A stretch of 64,000 nt of DNA from Chthonomonas calidirosea (GTDB lineage: Bacteria; Armatimonadota; Fimbriimonadia; Fimbriimonadales; Fimbriimonadaceae), in contig CAMCWC010000009.1 in NCBI GenBank assembly GCA_945882415.1, forward strand, positions 1 through 64,000. The letters run 5' to 3'. Position numbers and translations under genes: made by a program. Shown here one piece after another: positions 18,838 through 26,600 of the stretch (positions are counted from its first letter, which is position 1; each line of letters opens with the position of its first letter). The notes beneath the pieces were generated by a model. That model saw only the letters and a list, made by a program, of their open reading frames with translations, ran no database searches and had not been told where the DNA came from.

Positions 18838-19704
18838 ATGAAGCGCACCGTACGAATGACCCGCCGTATCACCTTTTCCAGCGGGCATCGCTATTGGCGC
18901 AGTGATCTGACCTCCGAACAGAACAAGGCGCTCTTCGGCCCCATTTCATCGCCATTTTCCCACGGGCACAACTACGTTCTCGACGTAGAGGTAGCCGGAC
19001 CAGTTGGGGAAGTGGACGGGATGGTCGTCAATATCAAGCGGGTTGATGACTTGCTGAAGGCAAAAGTTAAAGCGGTTTTTGACCAGCGAAGCATCAACGA
19101 CGAAGTGCCGGAGTTTGCTACCGTCGCGCCATCCGTCGAGAATCTTCTGTTGGACCTTAAGCACCGGTTGTGCGATGCTGACGGAAATCTGGCGGTCAAC
19201 CGGATGATCACCGAAGCTTCTGAAGTCGTACCGATTGCCCTCGTCGGGCTTCGACTTGAAGAAATGCCCACGCTTTACGGAGAACTGAATCTCATGAATC
19301 CTGAAATCTTGCTCACCCGGGTCTACGAGTTCGCCGCCGCGCACCGGCTGAACACGAGTCAACTCTCTACCGAAGATAACGTCGGCCTGTACGGTAAGTG
19401 CAACCACGTTCATGGTCACGGTCACAACTACGTCCTTGAAGTTACCGTCGCCGGTCAACCGGACCCGACGTCCGGGTTCATTTGCGATCTTTGTGAGCTC
19501 GATGCGGCGGTCGAAGCGGAGATTCTTGACCGGTACGACCACCGAAACCTCGACCTTGACGTACCGGAGTTGGCAGGGAAGGTGACTACATCCGAAAATG
19601 TCTCGCTGGCGATTTTCGACCGGCTGAAAACAAAAACACCCGCGCGGTTGGCGCGGGTGCGATTGTGGGAAACGGCTCGAAACTGCTTTGAAGTTTCGGC
19701 TTAG
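18838..19704 (+). CDS. Tandem 6-pyruvoyl-tetrahydropterin synthase / QueD-like fusion
   Basis: A 288-residue protein made of two PTPS/QueD domains. Half 2 (about 158-288) has zinc ligands His169, His194 and His196, catalytic Cys188 in GKCNHVHGHGHNY, Asp234-His235 and Glu278: a complete active site of the mammalian PTPS type. Half 1 (about 1-150) keeps zinc ligands His17, His42, His44 and Glu142, but has Ile34-Ser-Ser in place of the Cys segment and Gln83 in place of the catalytic His. So only half 2 is likely active. It begins 2 nt after the permease 2 stop and is probably the last gene of the importer operon. Product: dihydroneopterin triphosphate-derived pterin (biopterin or queuosine branch); which one is unclear. 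Confidence 0.82.
   Translation: MKRTVRMTRRITFSSGHRYWRSDLTSEQNKALFGPISSPFSHGHNYVLDVEVAGPVGEVDGMVVNIKRVDDLLKAKVKAVFDQRSINDEVPEFATVAPSVENLLLDLKHRLCDADGNLAVNRMITEASEVVPIALVGLRLEEMPTLYGELNLMNPEILLTRVYEFAAAHRLNTSQLSTEDNVGLYGKCNHVHGHGHNYVLEVTVAGQPDPTSGFICDLCELDAAVEAEILDRYDHRNLDLDVPELAGKVTTSENVSLAIFDRLKTKTPARLARVRLWETARNCFEVSA
19627..19659 (-). terminator. sucC terminator embedded in the PTPS coding region
   Basis: A 9-bp GC-rich stem (19637-19645 with 19651-19659, loop of 5) is followed on the minus strand by TTTTTGTTTT (19636-19627). It lies 42 nt past the sucC stop, inside the last codons of the opposite-strand PTPS gene. Confidence 0.8.
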
Positions 19705-20852
19705 GCGTTAGCCAGTTCGACGATCAGCTTGGCTGCTTCTTGAACCGTCTGCGCAGGAATGATCTGCGTGCCTTCGAGGATCTTTCGACCTTCTTCAACT
19801 GCGGTGCCTTCGATTCGGGCCACGACCGGCACCTTCACGTCGATCTGAGCGAAGGCGTCGAGAACGCCCTTTGCAACTTCGTCAACGCGAGTGATTCCAC
19901 CGAAGATGTTCAGGAAGATGCCCTTGACGTTTGGATCCATCAGGATGACTTCCATGCAGCTCTTGACTCGATCTGCCTGAGCGCCACCGCCCACGTCCAG
20001 GAAGTTTGCGGCTTTTCCGCCGGCAGCCGAAATCTCGTCGATGCTCTGCATAACCAAGCCGGCACCGTTGCCCATGATTCCGATCTCTCCGCCAAGTCGA
20101 ACGTAGGCGACGCCTCGCTTGCTGGCTTCGGCTTCAATCGGGTCTTCGGCGCTATCGTGCGAAGTCGCTCGGTAGTCGGCGTGTCGGAACAAGCTGTTGT
20201 CGTCGATGCTCACCTTGGCGTCGGCGGCAAGAAGCTTTCCTTCTGGCGTCAAGGCGCAAGGGTTGATTTCGATCATCTCTGCGTCGCTCTCTTGGTACGC
20301 CTTAACGAGCTTCTTGATCATCTGCGCCATCTGGCTGCGCGCAGGCTTCGGAATGTTGGCCTGTGCGACGGCGTTGCGAATGTCGTAGTCGCTGACGCCC
20401 CACTTAGGGTCAATCGGCATCTTGACGATGGCGTCGGGGTGCTTTTCGGCAACCTCTTCGATCTCCATTCCGCCTTCCTTCGAGATCATGACGATGCTCT
20501 TCTGGATGTTTCGGTCAAGGAGAACCGCGACGTAATACTCTTCGGCGATATCAATCAGCTCGGCAACGAGGACCTTTTCGACGACCATTCCGGCCGGGTT
20601 CTGGATGCTGATCAAACGCTTGCCAATGAGTTCGGCCGTGAATGCGCCGGCTTCCTCAGACGAGTTGAAGAGCTTAACTCCTCCTGCCTTTCCGCGGCCA
20701 CCCATAAGGACCTGGGCCTTGACGACGACCTTGCCGCCGAATTGCTCGGCGATCTCGCGAGCCTGGGTTGCATCCGAGGTGACTTCACCGCGGGGAACCG
20801 GGACGCCGTACTTGGTCAGCAGTTCTTTGGACTGGTACTCGTGGAGCTTCAT
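19701..20852 (-). CDS. sucC: Succinyl-CoA ligase (ADP/GDP-forming) beta subunit
   Basis: A 383-residue ATP-grasp protein starting MKLHEYQSKELLTKYGVPVPRG, the canonical SucC N-terminus, with VKAQVLMGGRGKAGGVKLF and the C-terminal CoA-ligase domain (GNGAGLVMQSIDEI, NIFGGITR). It forms the heterotetramer that converts succinyl-CoA to succinate with nucleotide phosphorylation. The alpha subunit gene (sucD), which carries the phosphorylated His, is not next to it, unlike the usual sucCD operon. The stop overlaps that of the PTPS gene (shared TTAG). Confidence 0.95.
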   Translation of the reverse strand: MKLHEYQSKELLTKYGVPVPRGEVTSDATQAREIAEQFGGKVVVKAQVLMGGRGKAGGVKLFNSSEEAGAFTAELIGKRLISIQNPAGMVVEKVLVAELIDIAEEYYVAVLLDRNIQKSIVMISKEGGMEIEEVAEKHPDAIVKMPIDPKWGVSDYDIRNAVAQANIPKPARSQMAQMIKKLVKAYQESDAEMIEINPCALTPEGKLLAADAKVSIDDNSLFRHADYRATSHDSAEDPIEAEASKRGVAYVRLGGEIGIMGNGAGLVMQSIDEISAAGGKAANFLDVGGGAQADRVKSCMEVILMDPNVKGIFLNIFGGITRVDEVAKGVLDAFAQIDVKVPVVARIEGTAVEEGRKILEGTQIIPAQTVQEAAKLIVELANA

Positions 20853-20884
20853 ACGCGCTTACCAGAGTACCAGTTGAAACTCCT

Positions 20885-21745
20885 TCAGGCCTTACCGCGA
20901 ATCGGAACGGCGCACTTATAAACCGACTTCTGGGCGGTGATGAACAAGGTCTTCATGTCCTTTTCGCCGAAAGCACAGTTGGTTGGATTTTCTGGCACCT
21001 TGATCAGCCCGAGCTTTTCGCCGGACGGCGAGAAGACATGGACGCCGCCGTTTGCGGTGCAGTACACGTTTCCTTCGGAGTCAACCCGCATTCCGTCTGG
21101 GTAAGGCAACTTCGCAAACTCTTTGCCGTCGTAGAAGTCACCCTTTCGATCCACGCTGAATTTCATGATGTTGCGATTTGCGGTGTCGCTAACGTATGCG
21201 ATGCTCATGTCCGCTGAAAAGGCGATGCCGTTCGGACGGTTCATGCCCTTTTCCTGTAGCGTCACTTTGCCCGAACCGGTGATTCGGTAGACGCCAGCGA
21301 AGCCGATCGCGCTGTCCTTCGGGTTGATTCCGTAGGGTGGATCGGTGAAGTACAGCGACTTTTGCGGACCATAGGCCACATCGTTCGGGCTGTTTAGCTG
21401 TTTGCCATCAAACTTCGTCGCCAGATCAACCGACTTGCCTTTTCCGTTCCAAGATACAACCGAGCGGCCCCCGTGCAAGCAAGAGACCAGCTTGCCGTTT
21501 CGGCCAATCAAGTTGCCGTTGGCGTTACCGGAAGGATCATGGAGCACCGTCGGTTCCGAACCCGGCTTCCACTCGTAAATCTTGTTGGCCGGGATATCCG
21601 AGAAAACGAGGGTTCCCTTTGGCGTCCAAACGGCCCCTTCGGTGAACTGGTATCCAGTTGCAACTCGCTCCACGACGATGCTGTCGAAGTCAGGAGCGAA
21701 CGGCGTCGGAGCGGCAACGAGCAGCAGTGCTAGAGCAGCGGTCAT
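20885..21745 (-). CDS. SMP-30/gluconolactonase/LRE-like secreted protein
   Basis: A 286-residue six-bladed beta-propeller of the SMP-30 family. The N-terminus is a short signal peptide (TAALALLLVAAP). Metal ligands are recognisable: Glu in FTEGAVW, Asn/Asp in LNSPNDVAYGP, NRPNGIAF and an Asp in YVSDTANR. Family members hydrolyse sugar lactones such as gluconolactone. Secretion suggests periplasmic action. It lies 32 nt upstream of nothing coding on its strand and 139 nt in sequence from sucC's start region; operon linkage is unclear. Confidence 0.82.
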   Translation of the reverse strand: MTAALALLLVAAPTPFAPDFDSIVVERVATGYQFTEGAVWTPKGTLVFSDIPANKIYEWKPGSEPTVLHDPSGNANGNLIGRNGKLVSCLHGGRSVVSWNGKGKSVDLATKFDGKQLNSPNDVAYGPQKSLYFTDPPYGINPKDSAIGFAGVYRITGSGKVTLQEKGMNRPNGIAFSADMSIAYVSDTANRNIMKFSVDRKGDFYDGKEFAKLPYPDGMRVDSEGNVYCTANGGVHVFSPSGEKLGLIKVPENPTNCAFGEKDMKTLFITAQKSVYKCAVPIRGKA

Positions 21746-21770
21746 GCCTTGACTATCTCATATTTTGGGA

Positions 21771-22652
21771 TCAGCGGGAAACGCCAAACTGCCGAATCAC
21801 GTAGTTTCGTCGCTCCAAAACCAGAACATATTCGTGGAAGTTAATCTGGGTGACTCCCCATGGGTCGAGGTATTGATGCCGAGCCCGGATACGGGCGGTT
21901 TCGCCGTAGAATTCCAGTCGCTCAATCCTATAGCCCTGAGTTCGAACGTTCAGGACGCCATCCATGAACAAACTCTCGAAGTTCTGTGGATTCACGGTGT
22001 AGCCGTATTGGCCGTTTAACGTGATACCAACGCCATCGCGGCGTGGCATGAGTTCTTCGATGAGATCCCTGTCCCCGGTCCGGAAAATTTCAATGAGATC
22101 ATCGACGGCCAGGTCGAGCCGCCGTTGGTCACCATATCGATACGGACTTCCGCTCCACTGGCTAAAGGCTGGGGTGCTGACTTGCACGTATCGAGCATTG
22201 ACGTACGGAGGCAGAGACGGATACAGATACCACGGCGAGGGCTGGACCGAGTAATTCACCGTTGGCGTGAATTCATAGAACGAGAAGAAGAACCAGTTGT
22301 CGTTCCAGTTGGTGTTGTAGTGGTAGTAACCGTATCGCGCGCCGTTGCCAAACAATTGCCCCCTTCCAAAGAGGTTGCCGCCAGACCCCGCCCCAAAGTT
22401 CGGGCCGAAGTTTTGGCAAGTCGGGTAGGTGGTGAAGCTGGTTCGGGTCAGCGGTCCAAATTGGAATTGGTTGAACGTTGTTCCACTTCGGAATTTGGAT
22501 TTACCAGCCCAGTTCCGCTGGTAGTTCATTTCCGTGAGGTTGACCGGATTCGTGGCGTGGAAACTCGGTGGGAGCGGAACCCCCGGAAATGCCTGTCCAT
22601 GCGCGCTCGTGGCCGCGATGAGCGGCAGGGCAACCAACATTCCTTTCTTCAT
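21771..22652 (-). CDS. Secreted protein rich in aromatic residues, function unknown
   Basis: A 293-residue protein with a signal peptide (MKKGMLVALPLIAATSAHG). The middle (about 85-165) is rich in Tyr, Phe, Asn, Trp, Gly and Pro, with runs such as GYYHYNTNWNDNWFFFSFY. The C-terminal ~110 residues (LDLAVDDLIEIFRTGDRDLIEELMPR...) look like a compact folded domain, perhaps of the NTF2/SnoaL type, but this is a guess. No family is recognised. It is divergent from icd across a 71-nt gap. Confidence 0.65.
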   Translation of the reverse strand: MKKGMLVALPLIAATSAHGQAFPGVPLPPSFHATNPVNLTEMNYQRNWAGKSKFRSGTTFNQFQFGPLTRTSFTTYPTCQNFGPNFGAGSGGNLFGRGQLFGNGARYGYYHYNTNWNDNWFFFSFYEFTPTVNYSVQPSPWYLYPSLPPYVNARYVQVSTPAFSQWSGSPYRYGDQRRLDLAVDDLIEIFRTGDRDLIEELMPRRDGVGITLNGQYGYTVNPQNFESLFMDGVLNVRTQGYRIERLEFYGETARIRARHQYLDPWGVTQINFHEYVLVLERRNYVIRQFGVSR

Positions 22653-22700
22653 CTTCTCTTCAAACGTTCATTTTTCCTTCACGTTTCCAGAATTAGGACT

Positions 22701-22720
22701 TCAGATTGTTCACAATCTGA
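22701..22720 (+). promoter_or_regulatory. 20-bp inverted repeat, possible operator, before icd
   Basis: TCAGATTGT-TC-ACAATCTGA is a perfect dyad with 9-bp arms and a 2-nt centre. It ends 3 nt before the icd ATG and lies in the divergent intergenic region. It may bind a dimeric regulator or fold as a hairpin at the very 5' end of the mRNA. Confidence 0.55.
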
Positions 22721-22723
22721 GAT

Positions 22724-23737
22724 ATGGCAAATAGACGCATCGGCATGATTTCCGGAGATGGAATTGGACCGGAGATTTCGGCCGAAGTGCGGCGAATTTT
22801 GTCCGCTGCAGGTTTCGACCCAGAGTGGGTGGAACTTGAAGCTGGGCAGCCGGCCTTGGACCGAGGATTGCCGGCAATGCCCGAGGAAACGATTCAAGCC
22901 ATTCGAGAACTGGGCATCGCCCTAAAGGGGCCAACGGCAACGCCAATTGGCAAGGGCCACGTCAGCGCCAACGTGGCGCTTCGCAAGGCACTTGATCTGT
23001 TCGCCAATGTTCGACCATCGATCACTATTCCGAACCTGAAGGGACACTTTGAAGACACGAAGATCGACCTGATCATCGTACGGGAAAACACCGAAGACCT
23101 TTACGCCGGAATCGAGTTTCAGCCGCACAAAGACATCGCGCAGGCGATCAAAGTCATCACCCGCCCGGGTTGCAAGCGAATCTTCAAATACGCGTTTGAG
23201 ATGGTGAAAGCCCAGGGACGCAAGCGAATCACCGCGGTCCATAAGGCAAACATCATGAAGCTGACGGACGGAATGTTCCTTGAAGAGTTCTATCTGATGG
23301 CGAACGAGTATCCCGACATCATTGCAGACGACATCATCGTCGACAACTGCTGCATGCAGTTGGTCACGCGACCCGAACAATTTGACGTTCTCGTTACCGA
23401 AAATCTTTATGGCGACATCGTCAGCGATCTGTGCGCCGGATTGGTCGGCGGCCTTGGACTCGCGCCGGGAGCGAACATCGGAGAGCATTACGCGGTCTTC
23501 GAAGCCGTGCATGGCTCCGCACCGGACATCGCGGGCAAGGGTATTGCGAATCCGACCGCGCTGCTTCTCAGCGCGGTATTGCTCCTACGCCATATCGGCG
23601 AGCACGAGAAGGCCACAAGCATCTCGAACGCGGTGTTGAAGGTCCTCGGAGACGGCAAGATCATGACGGGCGACCTCGGCGGCACAGCCACGACCCGTGA
23701 GTATGGCGATGCCGTCATCGCAGCGTTGGCATCATGA
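22724..23737 (+). CDS. icd: NAD-dependent isocitrate dehydrogenase
   Basis: A 337-residue isocitrate/isopropylmalate dehydrogenase family enzyme. GHVSANVALRKALDLFANVRP contains the Ser-x-Asn-x-x-x-Arg isocitrate-binding pattern. HKANIMKLTDG, VDNCCMQLV and LYGDIVSDL provide the catalytic Lys and metal Asp residues. HGSAPDIAGKGIANP has Asp-Ile where NADP enzymes carry Lys-Tyr, so NAD is the likely cofactor. The length matches the short Thermus or mitochondrial IDH3-type form rather than E. coli Icd (416 aa). Homoisocitrate dehydrogenase is the main alternative. It overlaps the next gene by ATGA. Confidence 0.82.
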   Translation: MANRRIGMISGDGIGPEISAEVRRILSAAGFDPEWVELEAGQPALDRGLPAMPEETIQAIRELGIALKGPTATPIGKGHVSANVALRKALDLFANVRPSITIPNLKGHFEDTKIDLIIVRENTEDLYAGIEFQPHKDIAQAIKVITRPGCKRIFKYAFEMVKAQGRKRITAVHKANIMKLTDGMFLEEFYLMANEYPDIIADDIIVDNCCMQLVTRPEQFDVLVTENLYGDIVSDLCAGLVGGLGLAPGANIGEHYAVFEAVHGSAPDIAGKGIANPTALLLSAVLLLRHIGEHEKATSISNAVLKVLGDGKIMTGDLGGTATTREYGDAVIAALAS

Positions 23738-24219
23738 GCCAGACCAGCTTCGACTCGTTCACTCTTCGCATCCTGATTGCCCGAACGCCCGTGGACGTGT
23801 TTCGCGCCTGGACGGTACCGGACGAGATCGGAAAGTGGTTCCTTGACGCCTTTCACACCAAGGATGGGGAAGTCCAGCCGCAAGATGTGGTGGCGGAAGT
23901 CGGTTGGAACTACGAATGGACCTGGCTTGAGGGAACCCGAGAAGAGGGCGAGTTTACGAATATTGTCGCCAACGAAGAGGTCGCCTTTACTTTCGGGCCC
24001 GATTGCGCCGTGAGGGTTCGATTCTCGGAGGAACTGACGCGGACCTGCGTGGAAGTTGTACAAACGCAGAGCCACGAAGATGAAACGAAGCGAGCCGAGT
24101 GGGCCTTCGGCTGCGTACAAGGTTGGACGTTCTATCTTACGAACTTGAAGTCGGTGCTCGAGAACGGAACCGATCTTCGCGAAACCCAATTCCTGGTTCC
24201 TAAGATTGTTAATATCTAA
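23734..24219 (+). CDS. SRPBCC/AHSA1 domain protein
   Basis: A 161-residue protein with the AHSA1-like START fold pattern: IARTPVDVFRAWTVPDEIGKWF at the N-terminus and a C-terminal helix with WAFGCVQGWTFYLTNLKSVLENG. Such proteins bind hydrophobic ligands in a helix-grip cavity; specific functions are rarely known. The ATGA overlap with icd implies coupled translation, though a metabolic link is not evident. Confidence 0.78.
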   Translation: MSQTSFDSFTLRILIARTPVDVFRAWTVPDEIGKWFLDAFHTKDGEVQPQDVVAEVGWNYEWTWLEGTREEGEFTNIVANEEVAFTFGPDCAVRVRFSEELTRTCVEVVQTQSHEDETKRAEWAFGCVQGWTFYLTNLKSVLENGTDLRETQFLVPKIVNI

Positions 24220-24225
24220 ATAGCG

Positions 24226-24231
24226 TAGAAT
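24226..24231 (+). promoter_or_regulatory. Candidate -10 box upstream of the TPP riboswitch
   Basis: TAGAAT at 24226-24231, 20 nt before the first riboswitch stem and just after the SRPBCC stop codon. A -35 box is not convincing. Confidence 0.4.
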
Positions 24232-24250
24232 CTAGGAGGACAAGATTTAC

Positions 24251-24340
24251 CTGCAAGGGGAGCCACACGGCTGAGAGTTCTGGTATTTGCCAGATGACCC
24301 TAGGAACCTGATCCGGTTAATACCGGCGGAGGGATTGCGG
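24251..24340 (+). ncRNA. TPP (THI-box) riboswitch aptamer
   Basis: All hallmarks are present in order: closing stem P1 (CTGCAA 24251-24256 with TTGCGG 24335-24340), the GGGGAGCC...GGCTGAGAG box, a P3 hairpin (TCTGG/CCAGA, 24279-24294), TGACCC, the GAACCTGATC box, a P5 hairpin CCGG-TTAATA-CCGG and GGAGGGA. This is the thiamin pyrophosphate sensor. The next gene is a prepilin-like protein, and no thiamin gene is present in the window. A GGCGG in the P5/P4 arm could pair with CCGCC at 24368-24372 as an anti-aptamer structure, which would suit a translational or folding switch; no terminator is visible downstream. Confidence 0.95.
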
Positions 24341-24426
24341 TGAACGATGGAACGACGGATGGTTTAGCCGCCCGGAGCGCCAATCGCTTTCGCAGTCAGC
24401 GGAGGTGATTCGCGTCCGGAAAAACC

Positions 24427-25194
24427 ATGAAAGCTGCGTTCACACTCATTGAGCTTCTCGTCGTCATTGCGATCATCGCCATTTTGGCGGCCATCCTTTT
24501 CCCGGTCTTCGCGCAAGCCAAAGAAGCGGCCAAGCGAACGGCTGACCTCAGCAACGCCAAGCAAATTGGAATCGCGAACAAGCTGTATCTCGCGGATTAC
24601 GACGACACGATGCCGATCTTCTACGCCTACAACTCCGAGCCATCATTTGGCCGAGTCGGCCACAAGGGAACCGAGCTTCTTCTGTTGCCTTACACAAAGA
24701 ACCAGGAAATCTTCCGAAGTCCGCTTGACGCCGGGGGGCCATATCTCGCATCCGACCCTGGTCTGATTGCCGCCGGTGGCTCATTTCCGACTTACTATTC
24801 GGCTTACGGATCTTCATACCGGTTCGGCAAATGTGTCCACACCGTAGTCGCCGGAGAATCATCGGGGAACAACTTCACCTACGATTACAACCAGATCGTT
24901 AATGAGACTTCGGTTGAGTTTCCGGCTGAGACTCGCTTCATTCGGCTTGAGATGATGCCGTTCTTTGAAGCGAAGAACGATCCCGATTGCACTCGATATG
25001 GCTACGACTGTGGCTACTTCCGGAAGTGGAGTTCGACCGGCGGCAGCGTGATTTATATGGACAGCCATGCGAAGGCAGCGAACGCGCCGGGGCAGTTCGA
25101 CGACATCCGAGTGAACGTTGCGGGTAACCGCTCCGGCGAAGCTACGGGTTCGACCGAGGCTTACGACAACACTTGGTACTGGCGCTGTGACTGA
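24427..25194 (+). CDS. Prepilin-type protein (DUF1559-like) downstream of TPP riboswitch
   Basis: A 255-residue protein starting directly with the prepilin signal: [20 protein letters not shown], followed by the ...[14 protein letters not shown] helix. The body has a C-terminal [13 protein letters not shown] segment in the position of the H-X9-DG motif of relatives. It is probably cleaved by prepilin peptidase and exported. The ATG at 24427 is fixed by the leader, because the frame has a stop at 24406-24408. A strong Shine-Dalgarno (GGAGGTGAT, 24401-24409) is about 21 nt away, unusually far; GGAAAA at 24418-24423 may serve instead. It is the only gene in the riboswitch transcript, since uppS is convergent. 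Confidence 0.85.
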   Translation: MKAAFTLIELLVVIAIIAILAAILFPVFAQAKEAAKRTADLSNAKQIGIANKLYLADYDDTMPIFYAYNSEPSFGRVGHKGTELLLLPYTKNQEIFRSPLDAGGPYLASDPGLIAAGGSFPTYYSAYGSSYRFGKCVHTVVAGESSGNNFTYDYNQIVNETSVEFPAETRFIRLEMMPFFEAKNDPDCTRYGYDCGYFRKWSSTGGSVIYMDSHAKAANAPGQFDDIRVNVAGNRSGEATGSTEAYDNTWYWRCD

Positions 25195-25209
25195 TCTACC
25201 CGGAGAGGT

Positions 25210-25992
25210 TTATTCGACGACGGCGCCGAACTTGCGCACTCGCGCTTGGTAGGTTTTGACCGCTTCGATCAGGTGGTCCGGCTTGAAGTCGGGCCACGAC
25301 ACTTCGCTAACCACGAGTTCGGTGTAGGCGGACTGCCAGATCAGGAAGTTGCTCCAGCGCATCTCGCCGGCAGTTCGGACCATGAGGTCGGGATCGGGCT
25401 GATGCGGGTTGTAAAGGTTTTCGGAGATCATCTCTTCGGTGATCTCATCGGCAGGCGTCCCATTGCGGACGATTGCCTTGACTGCGTCGGTGATTTCCGC
25501 CCGACCACCGTAGTTCACGGCCAGGGTGAACGTGATTCCGGTGTTCGTAGAGGTCGTTTCCATCCCTTCGCGAAGGGCTCGTTGCAGAGTTTCGGGCACC
25601 TCATGAACCCTACCGGTGATGTTCACCCGCACATTGTTCTGGTGCATCAACCGAAGCTCATCGCGCGCGGCTTGTTCGATGAGCTTCATCAGCCCCATCA
25701 CCTCATCTTGCGGACGTCGCCAGTTCTCCACGGAGAAGGCATACACGGTCAGGTAGCGAACGCCAAGTTCGCTAGCCGCAAGAAGAATTCCGCGCAATGC
25801 CCGATAGCCTTCCCGGTGGCCTAACAGGCGGGCGAAGCCACGTGCTTTGGCCCAGCGTCCATTGCCATCCATGATGATGGCAATGTGCTGCGGCAGATTT
25901 TCCAAATCCACTCCAAGGGACCGCGCCCGCTCCCGCAGAGCAATTGCGGAACTCGTCATGGATAGGTGCGGGGCCGGAGCAGGAATGGACAT
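25210..25992 (-). CDS. uppS: Isoprenyl (undecaprenyl) diphosphate synthase
   Basis: A 260-residue cis-prenyltransferase that makes the lipid carrier for peptidoglycan and O-antigen. It has IIMDGNGRWAKARG (catalytic Asp42), LLGHREGYRALR, TVYAFSVENWRRP and RTAGEMRWSNFLIWQ; the last has Ala where most enzymes have Ser (RTSGE), a mild variation. The first ~30 residues are an extra N-terminal extension, and an internal ATG at residue 12 is possible. It lies downstream of frr in the pyrH-frr-uppS order common in bacteria. Confidence 0.93.
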   Translation of the reverse strand: MSIPAPAPHLSMTSSAIALRERARSLGVDLENLPQHIAIIMDGNGRWAKARGFARLLGHREGYRALRGILLAASELGVRYLTVYAFSVENWRRPQDEVMGLMKLIEQAARDELRLMHQNNVRVNITGRVHEVPETLQRALREGMETTSTNTGITFTLAVNYGGRAEITDAVKAIVRNGTPADEITEEMISENLYNPHQPDPDLMVRTAGEMRWSNFLIWQSAYTELVVSEVSWPDFKPDHLIEAVKTYQARVRKFGAVVE

Positions 25993-26033
25993 CGGAAAAT
26001 TGACTAACTAGATTGGAGAGGAAAAGGTTCGGC

Positions 26034-26600
26034 TCAGACCTGCATCAGTTCAGCTTCTTTGCGCTTTCCGAGGTCATCGGCTTGGGCAATGTAGCTGTCG
26101 GTCAGTTTCTGGACCTTGGTTTCGTTGGATTTCACTTCGTCTTCGGTGATTTCCTTCTTCTTCTCCAACGCCTTAATGCCGTCAATCGCTTCACGCCGGT
26201 TGTTTCGGATCGAAACTCGGGTGGTCTCTACTCGCGCGTGAACGGTCTTGGCCATTTCCTTTCGTCGATCTTCCGTCATCTGAGGGAAGTTAAGGCGAAT
26301 CGAACCGCCATCGTTGACCGGCGAAATGCCGAGGTCACTTTTAAGGATCGCGCGCTCGATGGCTGGGATCAGGCTCTTCTCATATGGCGTGATCAGGAGC
26401 TGTCGTGGCTCAGGAATGGATACGTTTGCGACCTGAGAAACCGGGGTTTCCGTGCCGTAGTACTCCACGCTCACGCGCTCAAGGACGGCCGGGGTTGCGC
26501 GTCCGGTGCGGTACGACGCGAAGTCGTGAACCATGGCGTCAAGCGCGCCTTTCATTTTGTGTTCAGTGTCTTTGAAGATTTGTTCGAGACTCATGTTCAT
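26034..26600 (-). CDS. frr: Ribosome recycling factor
   Basis: A 188-residue protein with canonical RRF features: HDFASYRTGRATPAVLERVSVEYYGTETPV, ANVSIPEPRQLLITPYEKSL, and the long-helix end ITEDEVKSNETKVQKLTDSYI. RRF with EF-G splits post-termination ribosomes. The ATG at 26600 overlaps the pyrH stop (ATGA), so the two are coupled. Confidence 0.97.
   Translation of the reverse strand: MNMSLEQIFKDTEHKMKGALDAMVHDFASYRTGRATPAVLERVSVEYYGTETPVSQVANVSIPEPRQLLITPYEKSLIPAIERAILKSDLGISPVNDGGSIRLNFPQMTEDRRKEMAKTVHARVETTRVSIRNNRREAIDGIKALEKKKEITEDEVKSNETKVQKLTDSYIAQADDLGKRKEAELMQV

Noticed and set aside
19740-20921. 393-codon open frame on the plus strand opposite sucC
   Set aside because: It is the mirror of a well-supported, highly conserved gene and its translation resembles no protein family; long antisense frames are expected in GC-biased coding DNA.
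24340-24408. Possible 22-codon ORF starting GTG just after the TPP aptamer
   Set aside because: No Shine-Dalgarno of its own, and the sequence is part of the likely expression platform.
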